Part shown: positions 42,163-53,499 of the stretch, one piece after another
Layout of the letters: every line of letters starts with the position of its first letter
Position numbering within the stretch: the stretch's first letter is position 1
Assembly: GCA_033675265.1 (NCBI GenBank)
Contig: JAUJYZ010001480.1
Coordinates: forward strand, 559,501 to 623,500
DNA: 64,000 nucleotides
Direction of reading: 5' to 3'
Source of the DNA: Actinostola sp. cb2023
Lineage: Eukaryota > Cnidaria > Anthozoa > Actiniaria > Actinostolidae
Notes under the pieces: generated by a model
Told to the model about the DNA's origin: nothing
The model's input: only the letters and a program-made list of their open reading frames with translations
The model's database searches: none
Position numbers and translations under genes: made by a program

Positions 42163-42423
42163 ATCGACTAAAAAAAAGACTACAAGTAGTTACCAAATCA
42201 GCTCTTGATAGCAAAGAAACCAAACGACAAGTGAAACAACGCCCCAGATACACTGTTTGCCTTTCTTGATATCCCTGCCTGTCAATATACAACGCCATAT
42301 AGGGGCATGGTAATTGATAACACGAGGGGGAGTACCCTAACTACATGTCACGCAAGAGGGAAGTTAGAAAAGTTGAATATTGCTTGGTAATCAGTTGTTA
42401 AAAGTTTTGAGTCTAGGTTTTGG

Positions 42424-42523
42424 TAGCCTCCTAAAGCAGACCCGTGTCCAGGCTTCCGTTTTACTTCGCCAGACCCGGCGAAGTAAAACGGAAGCCTGGA
42501 CACGGGTCTGCTTTAGGAGGCTA
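42424..42523. mobile_element. TAGCCTCC foldback MITE, copy A (perfect hairpin, 100 bp)
   Basis: The arms run from TAGCCTCCTAAAGCAGACCC to GGGTCTGCTTTAGGAGGCTA and are perfectly complementary to within a few bases of the centre (TTCGCC AGACC CGGCGAA). GGTTTTGG flanks both sides (42416-42423 and 42524-42531), a clear target-site duplication. Confidence 0.9.
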
Positions 42524-42541
42524 GGTTTTGGTTGATCGAGG

Positions 42542-42929
42542 CACAGGTAGCCCAAGCTATTAATGAGAGGCTTGTATCGAGCTATATATAAGAGTTTGTA
42601 TGGGACCTTAGGCTCTGGTCGATAATTCCGTAAATAATAGGGCAAATAAACTCTAACCTTCCAGTAGTGTTGTTTGTGTCCTTATTGATCTCTGGTAGCG
42701 ATTTCAGGGAAATCCCGCGATTTTTAGCCGAGCTCGAGCTCGGCTAAAAATCGCGGGATTTCCCTGAAATCGCTACCAGAGATCAATAAGGACACAAACA
42801 ACACTACTGGAAGGTTAGAGTTTATTTGCCCTATTATTTACGGAATTATCGACCAGAGCCTAAGGTCCCATACAAACTCTTATATATAGCTCGATACAAG
42901 CCTCTCATTAATAGCTTGGGCTACCTGTG
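42542..42929. mobile_element. 388-bp perfect palindrome with 7-bp flanking duplication
   Basis: The sequence from CACAGGTAGCCCAAGC to GCTTGGGCTACCTGTG reads identically on both strands, with no mismatch found by eye and no loop; the centre is AGCTCGAGCT at 42731-42740. ATCGAGG flanks both ends. It encodes no protein. Symmetric arms of 194 bp without a spacer would form a cruciform or break during replication, so the copy is either very young or an assembly product. Confidence 0.9.
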
Positions 42930-43047
42930 ATCGAGGGTAAAATCTCAAGGTACTTAAGAGTGAATGCCTGAGAGAACCGAGAATCGCCGGTCAGCGACCC
43001 CTTGGACAAATGTCTCAAATTTTGCCAGATGATACCTTTGGGTAACC

Positions 43048-43274
43048 CAAGGGAGCACATCAAAATTTTGTTTGTCGTCTTTTGTAGGCCGTTTTATGTT
43101 GTTTCGTACCAGGCGTTCGTATTTTACAGGCGTTCCTCGTATCAACAGGCGTTCCTAGCTAATTACGAGAAGGTTTGGGAACGAAGTCATCCGAGCTCGA
43201 GCAAACCGCTGGTTATGAAACAACATAAAACGGCCTACAAAAGACGACAAACAAAATTTTGATGTGCTCCCTTG
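43048..43274. mobile_element. 227-bp TIR MITE inserted in the left arm of the 4.1-kb element
   Basis: TIRs of about 58 bp start CAAGGGAGCACATCAAAATT and end AATTTTGATGTGCTCCCTTG. The homologous place in the right arm reads straight through (TTTGGGTAACCTACTTT on the same strand). Comparing the two gives a GGTAACC duplication of 7 bp (8 if the last base is counted differently), in the hAT range. Confidence 0.92.
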
Positions 43275-44029
43275 GGTAACCTACTTTCGAAAAGCATATT
43301 AAAAAGTTCCAGCGCCTTTTCATTTTTTTTTAAATTGAGAAAGTTCAAAAGTGTGGTCGAAGTGCTGTTTTTGATTGTCGCGCTGTCCAAATAATAGCGT
43401 GAGTTCGAAGCGTCGCTGTAGCCTTAAAACTATTTCAATACCAATCAAACTTTACACAGATAAAGAAGCACTATCGATAATGAATTTGAGTCCAAACATT
43501 GTTCTGATCTGTAAATCAATATTTTTGCGAGCCATTTCGAGAATGAGTATAAAGTGCACAGAAAGTTACGGCGAAAAATAGGGTATATTAAATCTCATAA
43601 AAAGGTTCCTGGTATGTCATTTTTCTACATTTAAACTTTATAGCCTTAAAGTTATGTTATTGAAGTTTGTCTCTACCAAATTTCACGGTCAAAATCGCAT
43701 TCTTTCCCAATTAGAAAATCGATCGTCCGAGTACTACTTTTGGCCAGAGCGTCATACTTTGACTCTTGAAAAGACATCAAAAGTGGGCCGATAAAATTCG
43801 AAACTATACTTCTAAAGAAGTCTCAATGCAAAAAACAGCGAAATGCTTTGCAAATCAATTCAATTCAATTTCTGCTGGACCTCACTAGAGTTTAATTCAT
43901 CGATCTTTCAACATTTACAATCCCATAACTTGTCAACAACTATAATTTAATTATGTATTTACTCTTGCTCGTTCGCTCTCAATAAAACACGACTAGAAGA
44001 TCATAACAGATCAAAACATTTAATATTCT

Positions 44030-44129
44030 AATAAAGATATGTTTCTTCTACGTAAAGGATTTAATATATCCGCCGGAGCTTTACGTAGAAGAAACGTAAC
44101 ATGGCACCTACGTACAACAACATATTGAA
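44030..44129. mobile_element. 100-bp insertion with 11-bp target duplication
   Basis: TTTAATATTCT occurs at 44019-44029 and again at 44130-44140, but only once at the matching place in the right arm. The insert contains GTTTCTTCTACGTAAAG and its complement CTTTACGTAGAAGAAAC, so it is a small foldback element. Confidence 0.88.
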
Positions 44130-44247
44130 TTTAATATTCTGTTATTGACATTAAAATATTATTACTATTATTAAATTTGTTACTCTTCTCTTACATTCCC
44201 TACAATATTTTCGATATGTAAATTAGGTTGTTCGTTTCCTTGTCAAT

Positions 44248-44334
44248 CCATCCTCGGAAACCCAGGGGCTGTAGGGGAGGGGGAGGGGAGGGGAAACGCA
44301 AGTGAAGGGGGGAGTCCATTGGTTTTCGAGGATG
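44248..44334. mobile_element. 87-bp MITE with 8-bp target duplication
   Basis: CCATCCTCGGAAACCC at the left and GGTTTTCGAGGATG at the right are imperfect inverted ends. TTGTCAAT flanks both sides (44240-44247, 44335-44342). The interior is G-rich (GGGGAGGGGGAGGGGAGGGG). The 8-bp duplication fits hAT-type elements. Confidence 0.85.
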
Positions 44335-44526
44335 TTGTCAATCGCCGAGAATAACGTTATCAATGTAAATAGACGCGTTTAATTTTTTAGCAAAAATATC
44401 AAATGTCTGCTTAATCGGGAAAGAAACTGGACGATCATGAGCCACGCGCGTAAGGTTGAGCAAACGTTGTTGTTACATCCCCATAGTCAAACTCGTTTTC
44501 TCATTGGTAGCCAACCATTGCTTCCG

Positions 44527-44610
44527 TAGCCTCCTTTGCAGACGTTTTTAATGTCGCAGTTTTTCCCTAGGGAAAAATCGCGACATTAAAAGCGTCTGCA
44601 AAGGAGGCTA
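44527..44610. mobile_element. TAGCCTCC foldback MITE, copy B (84 bp)
   Basis: TAGCCTCCTTTGCAGACG and CGTCTGCAAAGGAGGCTA are the arms, nearly perfect through TTAATGTCGC...GCGACATTAA around a TCCCTAGGGA centre. TTGCTTCCG flanks both sides (9 bp). Confidence 0.9.
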
Positions 44611-44848
44611 TTGCTTCCGAGGCTACTCAGTAAATAAAAAGATATTTGCACCTTTCTTTGATGGGTTTCCTGTGGTAGAGCGCAGGTTGGGGTTCGCTGT
44701 GCATAAAAAATTGCGCGCGCGCTTTACCTCTGGAAACCCATCGATAAATTAAAGAAATAAATTAAATGCAAGAAGTAGTTTCATTTCGGTCTTTACTCCC
44801 TCATCTGATTGGAGTTTCAATGTTCCACCATAACATCTCTGTTGCATT

Positions 44849-45286
44849 CCGGGGGGGTTACTACTTGACCCATGTTTGGGTATAGGAGTGCCGCTGACGG
44901 TTTGAAACCCTGACCCTGTTCAGGACGAAATAATCTAAAATACCTACCCTGTCTAGGACAACACCCTCTATGTTAGGACCCTGTTTAGGACAAAGGACAA
45001 AATAAACACTGTCATAAACGTGTTTAATGTTGACTGATGACCAGCTATAGATCGGCAAACTTCTCTCTCGGTTGGCAAAATACAGGATAAAACCATATTT
45101 ATCGACGACAATCGTGCATTACCATACCCTGTTTAGGACAGACTCACATAAAATTATATACCCTGTTCAGGATAGAGAGGCCAAAAACCATACCCTGTCC
45201 AGCGGCACGTCATATAGCCCATATATGGGAGTACCCATGGGCGAATCTTGAAAATAAATAAAACCCCCCCCCCCCCCCCCCCCGGG
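44849..45286. mobile_element. MITE bounded by CCGGGGGG and a poly-C tract
   Basis: The left edge CCGGGGGGGTTACTACTTGA and the right edge poly-C then GGG resemble the element at 37847-38112. Inside, ACCCTGTT(C/T)AGGAC-type motifs repeat six or more times and ATAGCCCATATATGGGAGTA is self-complementary. Confidence 0.65.
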
Positions 45287-45552
45287 TCCCCAGCGCAACG
45301 AACTCCAAATGTCCATGGTAATGAGAATCGCCGCAATCCGTAATACCGTCAATAAGCGCTATATAACTACAAAAAGCCATTCACCACACTGAAATATTAC
45401 TGATTAAAGAGCACTCGCGATCCTGACAACACGTTTCTATAATTTTATATATATTGAGCAATAGAAAAATGTGTAATACAGTACACAGGACACGTGACCC
45501 AAGCGTGATTATGCCTTTTCAAAGTGGATGATTTGGAGAGCTAACAGTAGAG

Positions 45553-45627
45553 TAGTCTCCTATGAACCCGTTCTTACTTTCGGGATCGCAGGGATCCTGA
45601 AAATAAGAACGGGTGCATAGGAGACTA
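45553..45627. mobile_element. TAGCCTCC foldback MITE, copy C (75 bp)
   Basis: TAGTCTCCTATG pairs with CATAGGAGACTA, as do CCCGTTCTTA and TAAGAACGGG. ACAGTAGAG is duplicated at 45544-45552 and 45628-45636. The ends differ from copies A and B by one base (TAGTCTCC for TAGCCTCC). Confidence 0.88.
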
Positions 45628-47039
45628 ACAGTAGAGGAAACACGAGAAGGATTTGCGGCAGTTGCTACGTACGCTTAGTGAAGACGAATATCAACGTTCG
45701 CTAAAGGGCCGGACACACGGTGCAACGGCGTGTGTCCCCGGCGTGTGTCCACCTCTGCAACATCTTGCGAGCAACAAATTACGTCGTATTAGCGCGCGGT
45801 GGACACACGCTGCAACAAAATTGGCAACAATATTCCGCGCAATATTGCACCGCACTCGCGTGGCTCTCTTGTGTGGCTCTTGGCCTTCCAGTTTCAATTT
45901 TTTTATTTGGCTAGAAAACTAAATCCGCAACCCGTCTATTTACATTGATAACGTCAAACATAGACCTTTACTCTACGGTAACGTAATGTACTTTTTCGAC
46001 ATGTTTTTCTCGGAGATGAAGGTACAATTACTAGATTGACAAGGAAACGAACAACCTAATTTACATATTGAAAATATTGTAGGGAATGTAAGAGAAGAGT
46101 AGCAAATTTAATAATAGTAATAATAGTTTTAATGTCAATAACAGAATATTAAATGGTTTGATCTGTTATGATCTTCTAGTCGTGTTTTATTGGAATAGAA
46201 TGCGGTTGTTTATGAGAGCGAACGAGCAAGAGTAAATAATGTAAATGAGACGTACCATCATGTACATAATTAAATTATATTGTTGACAAGTTATGGGATT
46301 GTAAATGTTGAAAGATCGATGAAACTCTAGTGAGGTCCAGCAGAAATTGAATTGAATTGATTTGCAAAGCATTTCGCTGTCTTTTAACTTCAATAGCTGT
46401 GCATTGAGACTTCTTTAGAAGTAGTTTCGAATTTTATCGGCCCACTTTGATGTCTTTCAAGAGTCAAAGTATGACGCTCTGGCCAAAAGTAGTACTCGGA
46501 CGATCGATTTTCTAATTGGGAAAGAATGCGATTTTGACCGTGAAATTTGGTAGAGACAAATTTCAATAACATAACTTTAAGGCTATAAAGTTTAAATGTA
46601 GAAAAATGACATACCAGGAACCTTTTTATGAGATTTAATATACCCTATTTTTCGCCGTAACTTTCTGTGCACTTTATACTCATTCTCGAAATGGCTCGCA
46701 AAAATATTTGATTTACAGATCAGAACAATGTTTGGACTCAAACTCATTATCGATAGTGCTTCTTTATCTGTGTAAAGTTTGATTGGTATTGAAATAGTTT
46801 TGAGGCTACAGCGACGCTTCGAACTCACGCCATTATTTCAGTGGACAGCGCGACAATCAAAAACAGCACTTCGACCACACTTTTGAACTTTCTCAATTAA
46901 AAAAAATATGAAAAGGCGCTGGAACTTTTTAATATGCTTTTCGAAAGTAGGTTACCCAAAGGTATCATCTGGCAAAATTTGAGGGGGTCGCTGACCGGCG
47001 ATTCTCGGTTCTCTCAGGCATTCACTCTTAAGTTCAAAA

Positions 47040-47846
47040 AGGCAATTTGGAAAATCACATTTCTTGTAATAACTCGCTGCTCTAATTTACTTAGGCACTC
47101 ATATTTAGGCATAAGGTTATATACAAGATTTGAGACAATTTGGATCTAACAATTGTGACGTCATGTGGTCACGTGACCTTATGGAGGAAAATATAGTTTT
47201 TCTTAAATGCGGTCGCGAATTCAATTCACAATGAAATACCTTTTACGTAATAGCGTTAAGGATAACCAGTTAAACAAGATAGCGTTTAGAAAACCTCGGA
47301 ATTATATATAGTTTAAGAGAAAACTACAGAAATATAATCTGATGAAATGGTCACGTGACCTCTTTTCCGAAATATTCTCCTTGCAAAAAGCGGGAGACAG
47401 GTTTTCTAAACGAGGGTTAATAGATGATCATAAACGTGATTATACACAACTATTTGCTTTCACTTTCCTCTTAAACTGGCGACCGCATTTTATATTTTGT
47501 TTTCAAAATTCTTTGTCACGTGGTTAACCACGTGATACGCTGTTTTGGATTTCATTCACTTAAATGAGTAGAGGATATAAAACTCTCAAGCTGTGCCAAG
47601 TTTTGTGATGTTTAGTCAAAATGATTAGACATTATGTCGCGAAGCACGAGACAAGAAGATGAGGGGGGAGGGGAGGAGGGTTTAGGAGAGGAAAGTCCCC
47701 CTCTGTCCCTCCCCCATGCTCGAGGATCCAGTCCCTCCCCCTTCGTTGTCCGTTTTCTGTTCTCCCCAGTCTCACTCTTCCAATTTTTATCCATTTTTTA
47801 TGAAATACGTTTCAAGAAATATATTATTACAGGGCTCCTGATTATT
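47040..47846. other. Intergenic stretch right of the 4.1-kb element
   Basis: GTCACGTGACC motifs occur at about 47169 and 47351 and a related CACGTGG near 47518, suggesting a decayed inverted element. A G/C-rich block (GAGGGGGGAGGGGAGGAGGG) lies near 47660. No gene recognised. Confidence 0.4.
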
Positions 47847-47847
47847 A

Positions 47848-50800
47848 TTCGGACACTTCCGAAGGAAGTCCGAGTTATAAAATGCGCTCTTTTGTTTTTA
47901 TTATTATTATTTTTTTCATAGTCCACAAAATGTGAAGAATGTGATCGTATGTCTGTTTCAGGTTTTCGATTGGCTGAAAACTGGGGCGATGATATCCGAA
48001 CACGTAATGAAGTAATTCTATGCTCAAACGGGTCAAATAGTTCGCTCTTGGGTCATCGTTAAAAATCATCGCGTTCCACGACTACCGATCGACTAGACTG
48101 AGTGCTGTGTCGAGAAAGAAGCAGTTGAGATCTCGAGTTTTTTTTAAAGGGCCGATCCACGAACTCATCAATCTTGAATATAATTGTTTTAATCAAAGAG
48201 ATAGTTTCATAATGGAGTGCATGTACACCGCAACAACGTCAACAAGACGCTCATTGAGCGTTCACTCGTGCCCTGGTGCGATTGCTTTTTATGATCCAAC
48301 CAAAAAGCATGCAGATGCATGTCATCCAATCAAAGTCATCCAGTTTGGCACGGGATGCAAAAATTACCAACTGTAATTCTAGACTCGGCCCGGCCTTAGG
48401 CCTGGGCACGAGTAACAAGAGCGAATTTGACCCGTTTGAGCATATAATTATTTCAGTACGTGCATAGTGCTATTGAAGCCTTTGTAAGCTCACACGATGG
48501 AAGTTATCAGAACCATCTGACCCGATGCAACCTCAAGACGTACCGAATACGTCTGATTCGAGATCTTTATCTATGATCACCAACAAACAGTCTCGCTCGT
48601 CACGCAACTGTCATTGTCATTACTCGGGCCCTTCCGAAGGAAGCCCGAGTTAGAAAATACACTTTCTTTCTTTTTTTATTATTATTATTTTTTTCCTGGT
48701 GATGGAATGAAGATAAAATGCGAAGAATGAAGAAAGAATGCGATGTATTTGATCCTATCGAGTTTCAAGATTTCTCATCATAGATCTTCAAGCTATTAAG
48801 TTCAGGATTGTAGTTGATCATTCCACGATGAAGCTAATGAAACGACATCTTTCAGAGTGGGCCCACACGAATAGCCGTATGCTTTTGTCTGTGAAATGAG
48901 CGTGTTTAAAGCCCGTGTTTTATCGGCTGTTCTATAACGCCTTTCCACGAAATCGAACTCATATCCAAAAATGAATTGAAAAGCAAATGAACATGACCTC
49001 GCTATGCCATGTTTGTTGCTTAATTGTAATATTACGTGTACAGTTATGTCCTTGAGTATTTATAATTAAACTCACGACCAGCGATGTAACAACATCTATT
49101 GACAGAAAGCTATATGTACAGAAGTCATGCAAACAATCGAACCAGTCGAGTTATTTTCAGTAACTCACGATGGATGTTTATTTTATTCCACGTTTGAAAA
49201 ATTCATTATGATTACAGTTGTGTGATCATTGTGTGATCATACATCTATTACGCGACCTAATTTTATATAGAACTGCCGCGTAGGCTATTTAAAACAGAAT
49301 TTCCACGCTCAAAACAGGTCAGTGAATGGCAAAAATACAATCGAAATCAAAACGTCCTTAGATTTTAGGGATCTATTGCAGAAGAAGACGCTCAGTGACA
49401 AGGGCGACTATTTGTGTCGGTGAGCATAGATAAAGATCTCCGACTCTTCAAGGTACGCTGTGGTACGTCTTTAAACGTATTTGAGGTCACATCTTAAATC
49501 TAACAGAAGCAGCTTTTGATTTTTAATCGATAATTCCTTTCTGATTTCGAGATAAATCGAATAAGATCTTTCAATGTATAGGCAGAGACAGAAGATTGGT
49601 CGAGCTTTGTCACATCATACCGTAGTCTGAATCAACTGGATGTTTAAAAGATACGAAGTTCGACTTTCCTCTGCGATAACGAAGAAACCAAAGACGTTAT
49701 CAGAACCGTCTGACCATGAATATGAACCTCAACTGAACGTTCCAAGTACATGCTACGGAAGTACGATTCGGAGATTTTTATCTATGCTTACCGACACATA
49801 TATACATAGTCTCCCTCGTCACGCAACTGTCAGTCATTGTCAGGTCTCTCCTCACGCAACTGACATTGTCCTTGTCATAAGCCCGAGTGTACGCTCATTG
49901 AGCGTCTTGTTTCACATACAAAAGCATACGCCGATTCGTGGCCCACTCTGAAAGATGTCGTTTCATTTATAACAAAAACAAACGCGCCTTCATTACAACA
50001 AGCGAAAAACTTTATCAGAACCATCTGACCATATGCATGAATATTCAACCTCAACTGGACGTTCGAAGTACGTATTGCAGACGGACGATTCGGAGATCTA
50101 TCCTCACCGACACATAGTCTCCCTAGTCACGCAACTGTCATTGTCATAAACTCAGTCCGAGTGTATGCTCATTGAGCGTCTTTTTATTATTACTCGGGCC
50201 CTTCCGAAGCAAGCCCGAGTTATAAAAAGGGCCTTCTTTTTTTATTTTTGTTAGGCCACAGAATGAAGAAAGAATGCGAAGTATTTGATCATATCGGTTT
50301 ACACACAATGCGAAGTATGTGACCGTCTCGAGTTTTTTTAATAGTATATTATTGTAATATATTATTATGCCTCCGAAGCTAGAGAGCGAGGGTTTGATTT
50401 TCCAGTAGACTTTGTTTTGATAGCTAATCTCGCTTTGCTTGCTGACTGACTGTTGTCACGCGCCGTGAAAAACCGCTTAAAAATTATCCGACAGTAAAAA
50501 GTTTATTATTAAACACATTTCTCAGATATATAATGATGGATGTTTATTTTATTCGACGTTTGAAAAATTCAGAAAGAAAAGGAATCGTAGAAATCGTACT
50601 TCAAAACTTCTTCAAAGCAAAGGCGAATATGCAACCTCGAGTACGTTTAAGTACGTACTGTAGACTACCTCGACGAATCGGAGATCTTTATCGATGCTCA
50701 TCGACACAAATAGTCTCCCTCGTCACGCAACTGTCATTGTCATAATGCCCGACTATACGTTCATTGAGCGTCTTCTTTTGTAACAGATCCCTAAAATCTA

Positions 50801-51560
50801 ATGACGTTTTGATTTCGATTGTATTTTTGCCGTTCACTGACCTGTTTTGAGCGTGGAAATTCTGCTTTAAATAGCGCTGCGCGGCGGTTCTAAAATTAGG
50901 TCGCGTAATAGATGTATGACTCAGAGAAGGATCATGCAACTGTAATCGTACTGAAAAGAACACGGAGAAACCTACATTTTATCATGCAAACACTGCTTAT
51001 TTTCAAAACAATTGTCACTAAAAAATAAAACTAACAAAATCGGACTGAAGGATATGCAAAATTTGGTTTGTTTGTCTGAGTTGTGACGTCACTAATTAAT
51101 GCGCTTCGCTAATGTGCAAGTATATAAATAGGCTAAAACTACTTTTGTATGATCCCGATTTTCGTACATTGACCTTGCTCGCCTTTGCTTTGATGAAGTT
51201 TTGAAGTACGATTTCTACGATTCCTTTTCTTTCTGAATTCTTCAAACGTCGAATAAAATAAACATCCATCATTATATATCTGAGAAATGTGTTTCGTTTT
51301 ACTGTCGGATAATGTTTAAACGGTTTTTCACGGCGCGTGACAACAGTCAGCAACGTTGAAATCACACATCAATCTGTCAACAACTACTAACAGTCGGAAC
51401 ATACTTTGGACCAAATAACTGAAAGGTTGGCCCCACAACGTATTGAATACGACATAAGGACGATTCGGATATTTTTATTTATGCTCACCAATACATAGTC
51501 TCCCTAGTCACGCAACTGTCATTGTCATAATGCCCGAGTGTACGCTCATTGAGCGTCTTG
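47848..51560. mobile_element. Series of hairpin-bounded modules (start hairpin CTCGGGC.., end hairpin CGCTCATTGAGCG)
   Basis: Start hairpins of the type ACTCGGGCCCTTCCGAAGGA plus AGCCCGAGT lie at about 47848, 48622 and 50192. End motifs (G)CTCATTGAGC lie at about 48249, 49891, 50167, 50756 and 51541. Before most end motifs a roughly 120-bp segment recurs, containing GATTCGGAGATCTTTATC, ACACATAGTCTCCCT and GTCACGCAACTGTCATTGTC. At 50150-50200 one unit's end is joined through TTTTTATTATT to the next unit's start. No Rep/helicase or transposase was found; short ORFs near 49640 and 50533 are not supported. Confidence 0.65.
50445..51354. mobile_element. TIR element (arms about 200 bp) overlapping the hairpin modules
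   Basis: ACTGTTGTCACGCGCCGTGA at the left and TCACGGCGCGTGACAACAGT at the right begin arms that continue through TCTCAGATATATAATGATGG and its complement. The short ORF starting MMDVYFIRRLKNSERKGIVE is present in both arms on opposite strands, as expected for TIRs, not for a gene. A separate inverted pair links about 49260-49400 with about 50760-50920. Confidence 0.72.
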
Positions 51561-52404
51561 TTTAATATTAATAGTAGTCACAAAAAGCAATCGGAAAATT
51601 TTTCACTCGGCTCAGTGAAATTGGATCAGATTACGAGACCGGAAATAACGTCTATTGATATCAATCATTGTCAACATCAACGACGTGCCAGTTTTGTCGC
51701 TAAAACCATCACCGGTAACACGTACTGAAAACATGAACAACTAAAACTAACAGTAAAACAACCTCAAAATCAATAGGATATCGTATCCTAAATCACAAAC
51801 TAACCCTCGAACATGTCAACAAGAAAAAAACTTGATCAGAAAAAAATGGGACTGATCGGGCTGAGAGAGGCTGGGTACAGAGAGACTGGGAAGTAGTTCA
51901 TCCTCTATTAAGCCGGGTATTGAATTTCGCGGCAAACCGGAGATGTAGGTTATAGCAATTACGGTCACGGGTACCGTAATTAATCACTTTATTGTAAATA
52001 ATAAATACTGTACATGGTAAGTGAATACGGTAATAATTGAGAATTATGTTGTGTCTTGTTGTAAATGTACTGTACAAATAATACGGTAATAACTTTTAGA
52101 AATATTGTACATGTACATACCATACTGTATCGGACTGTTGTATCATCACATTACGTACTATGGTATCTTTGGGAGAAGGGGGAAGGGGAGGGGCTTAAAA
52201 GAGGAAGGGGACTTAATAAAAATCATGTTCAAAAAGGGGGGGCTTATTGGAGGGGGAGGGCTTAATAGGGGATTTACGGTGATCAAAAAAACTAACATCC
52301 TCACCAGAAAGAACGTCTAAATTAGAACGACTGTGAAATTTCAACAAGTTTAAACATTTAGATACAAAATAGTGACAATTTCTAAGAAGTCCCAAGAATG
52401 CATG
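51561..52404. other. Intergenic, repeat remnants
   Basis: CTATTAAGCCGGGTATTGAA near 51905 and G-rich GGCTTAATAGGGGATTTACGG near 52258 resemble the termini of the 7538-11580 type. Together they may mark a degenerate copy (about 51900-52280). No gene seen. Confidence 0.4.
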
Positions 52405-52558
52405 TAGCCTCCGTTGCAGACGTTTTAGTTGGTTCGCTTTTCTCATTGGTCAGAGGCGAAACAATAAATGACTTCACGGAACACAAAATCCCGCTCGAGT
52501 GCGCAGACGTTGTGGTGGGTTAAAAGCGAACCAACTAAAACGCCTGCAACAGAGGTCG
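52405..52558. mobile_element. TAGCCTCC foldback element, copy D (154 bp, larger loop)
   Basis: TAGCCTCCGTTGCAGACG pairs with CGCCTGCAACAGAGGTC, and TTTTAGTTGGTTCGCTTTT pairs exactly with AAAAGCGAACCAACTAAAA. The loop is about 70 bp. The right terminus is degenerate. Confidence 0.7.
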
Positions 52559-53132
52559 TTTGGAGGGACACTTTTCCAACCACACTTTGCTGTGATTTTT
52601 GTGATTTTAAAAGAGCATACGTTTTGGCGTATGTGACCAAATGTCTTGTCCTGATCATAGTTATTTGTCCAATGCATTGACGTTTTTAACGCGTTCGCTC
52701 AGCAAGTAGCCAATGTGCAACGAACGCTTTTTGCGCGCGCAAAGAACCATGGGTGAACTGAGTCCACTGCACTGCTTTCGACACGGCAGACTCAATGAGC
52801 CGAAATATCAATAATTTCGTTTAGCTTCACCGTTTTCTTCAACTGTAACAAGCAAAAACGAGATCCGATATAATATGAGATCTAAAAATATCAAACTATA
52901 TATATATAAGGATAAGAACGGAAATAATGGCATCTACTTCATCGCTTTTGCTTGACATTCCTTGTCGTTCAGCATTCCTTCGCATCGCTGCTTCCATTGC
53001 CGTTGCCGTTTTTCAGTCGCTGTTTTTCAGTCGGTAACTTTCTTTCTGACTTCACAAAGTTATGACGTCAAGCCGTTCTGGAATTCAGGAAAAACAAATT
53101 GGTGTCTCAGTGGAAACTGGTACTTGAGGATC

Positions 53133-53170
53133 AGGGCGCTAGTGATAGACGCGTTCATTACTAGCGCCCT
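53133..53170. repeat. 38-bp hairpin
   Basis: AGGGCGCTAGTGATAG at the left pairs with TTACTAGCGCCCT at the right around a short GACGCGTTC centre. Confidence 0.65.
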
Positions 53171-53255
53171 GTTGAGGATCTATGTAATCATTAGATGGGT
53201 TATTGTTTAGCCTGATGGCCGCCCCTTACATTGCCCGGTCTTCAATACGCCGGTG

Positions 53256-53463
53256 CAAACGGCGCTCTCAACGTTGTTGGGCCCAACATGTTGGGAGCGT
53301 TTCGGGGGCGTTTCCACACCCTGTTGGGTGTTGTTGGGCGAACAAGTCCCAATATTTCATTTGTTTTGTAACCCGTTGAAGCATAGCACAACAATGATGT
53401 TTGTACCGGCACCACCACCAACAGCTGCCAACGATGTTGGGCGTACGTTGTTGGGAGCGTTTG
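53256..53463. mobile_element. 208-bp MITE, GTTGTTGGGC-rich
   Basis: CAAACGGCGCTCTCAAC at the left is imperfectly complementary to GTTGTTGGGAGCGTTTG at the right. CCAACATGTTGGG is palindromic inside. It lies immediately before the 117-bp array. Confidence 0.65.
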
Positions 53464-53499
53464 TAAGTAGCTTTAACGAGTCAAAATCGTTATCAACAG

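Larger units (their letters stand above)
42952..47033. mobile_element. 4.1-kb element with very long (about 1-kb) inverted arms
   Basis: The left arm, from ACTTAAGAGTGAATGCCTGA at 42952 to about 44380, and the right arm, from about 45915 to 47033, are inverted copies with scattered mismatches. The small ORF beginning RRCSLKTISIPIKLYTDKEA appears in both arms and is not a gene. The 1.5-kb interior holds other small elements and no transposase. The left arm contains three insertions missing from the right arm (43048-43274, 44030-44129, 44248-44334). Confidence 0.82.

Noticed and set aside
43375..43581. Possible small gene (LKTISIPIKLYTDKEALSIM)
   Set aside because: The same frame is found inverted at 46592-46828; it belongs to the long inverted arms of the 4.1-kb element.
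45653..45922. 89-aa ORF in the interior of the 4.1-kb element
   Set aside because: It lies in a sequence with repeated GGACACACG(G/C)TGCAAC motifs typical of a MITE; no domain.
50533..51365. Possible small gene (MMDVYFIRRLKNSERKG) on both strands
   Set aside because: It is present once in each arm of a TIR element, in opposite orientation, with no conserved domain.
52929..53033. Possible first exon (ATGGCATCTACTTCATCG, ending CGG|TAAC)
   Set aside because: The 36-codon frame has no downstream partner exon; MITE sequence and the 117-bp array follow.
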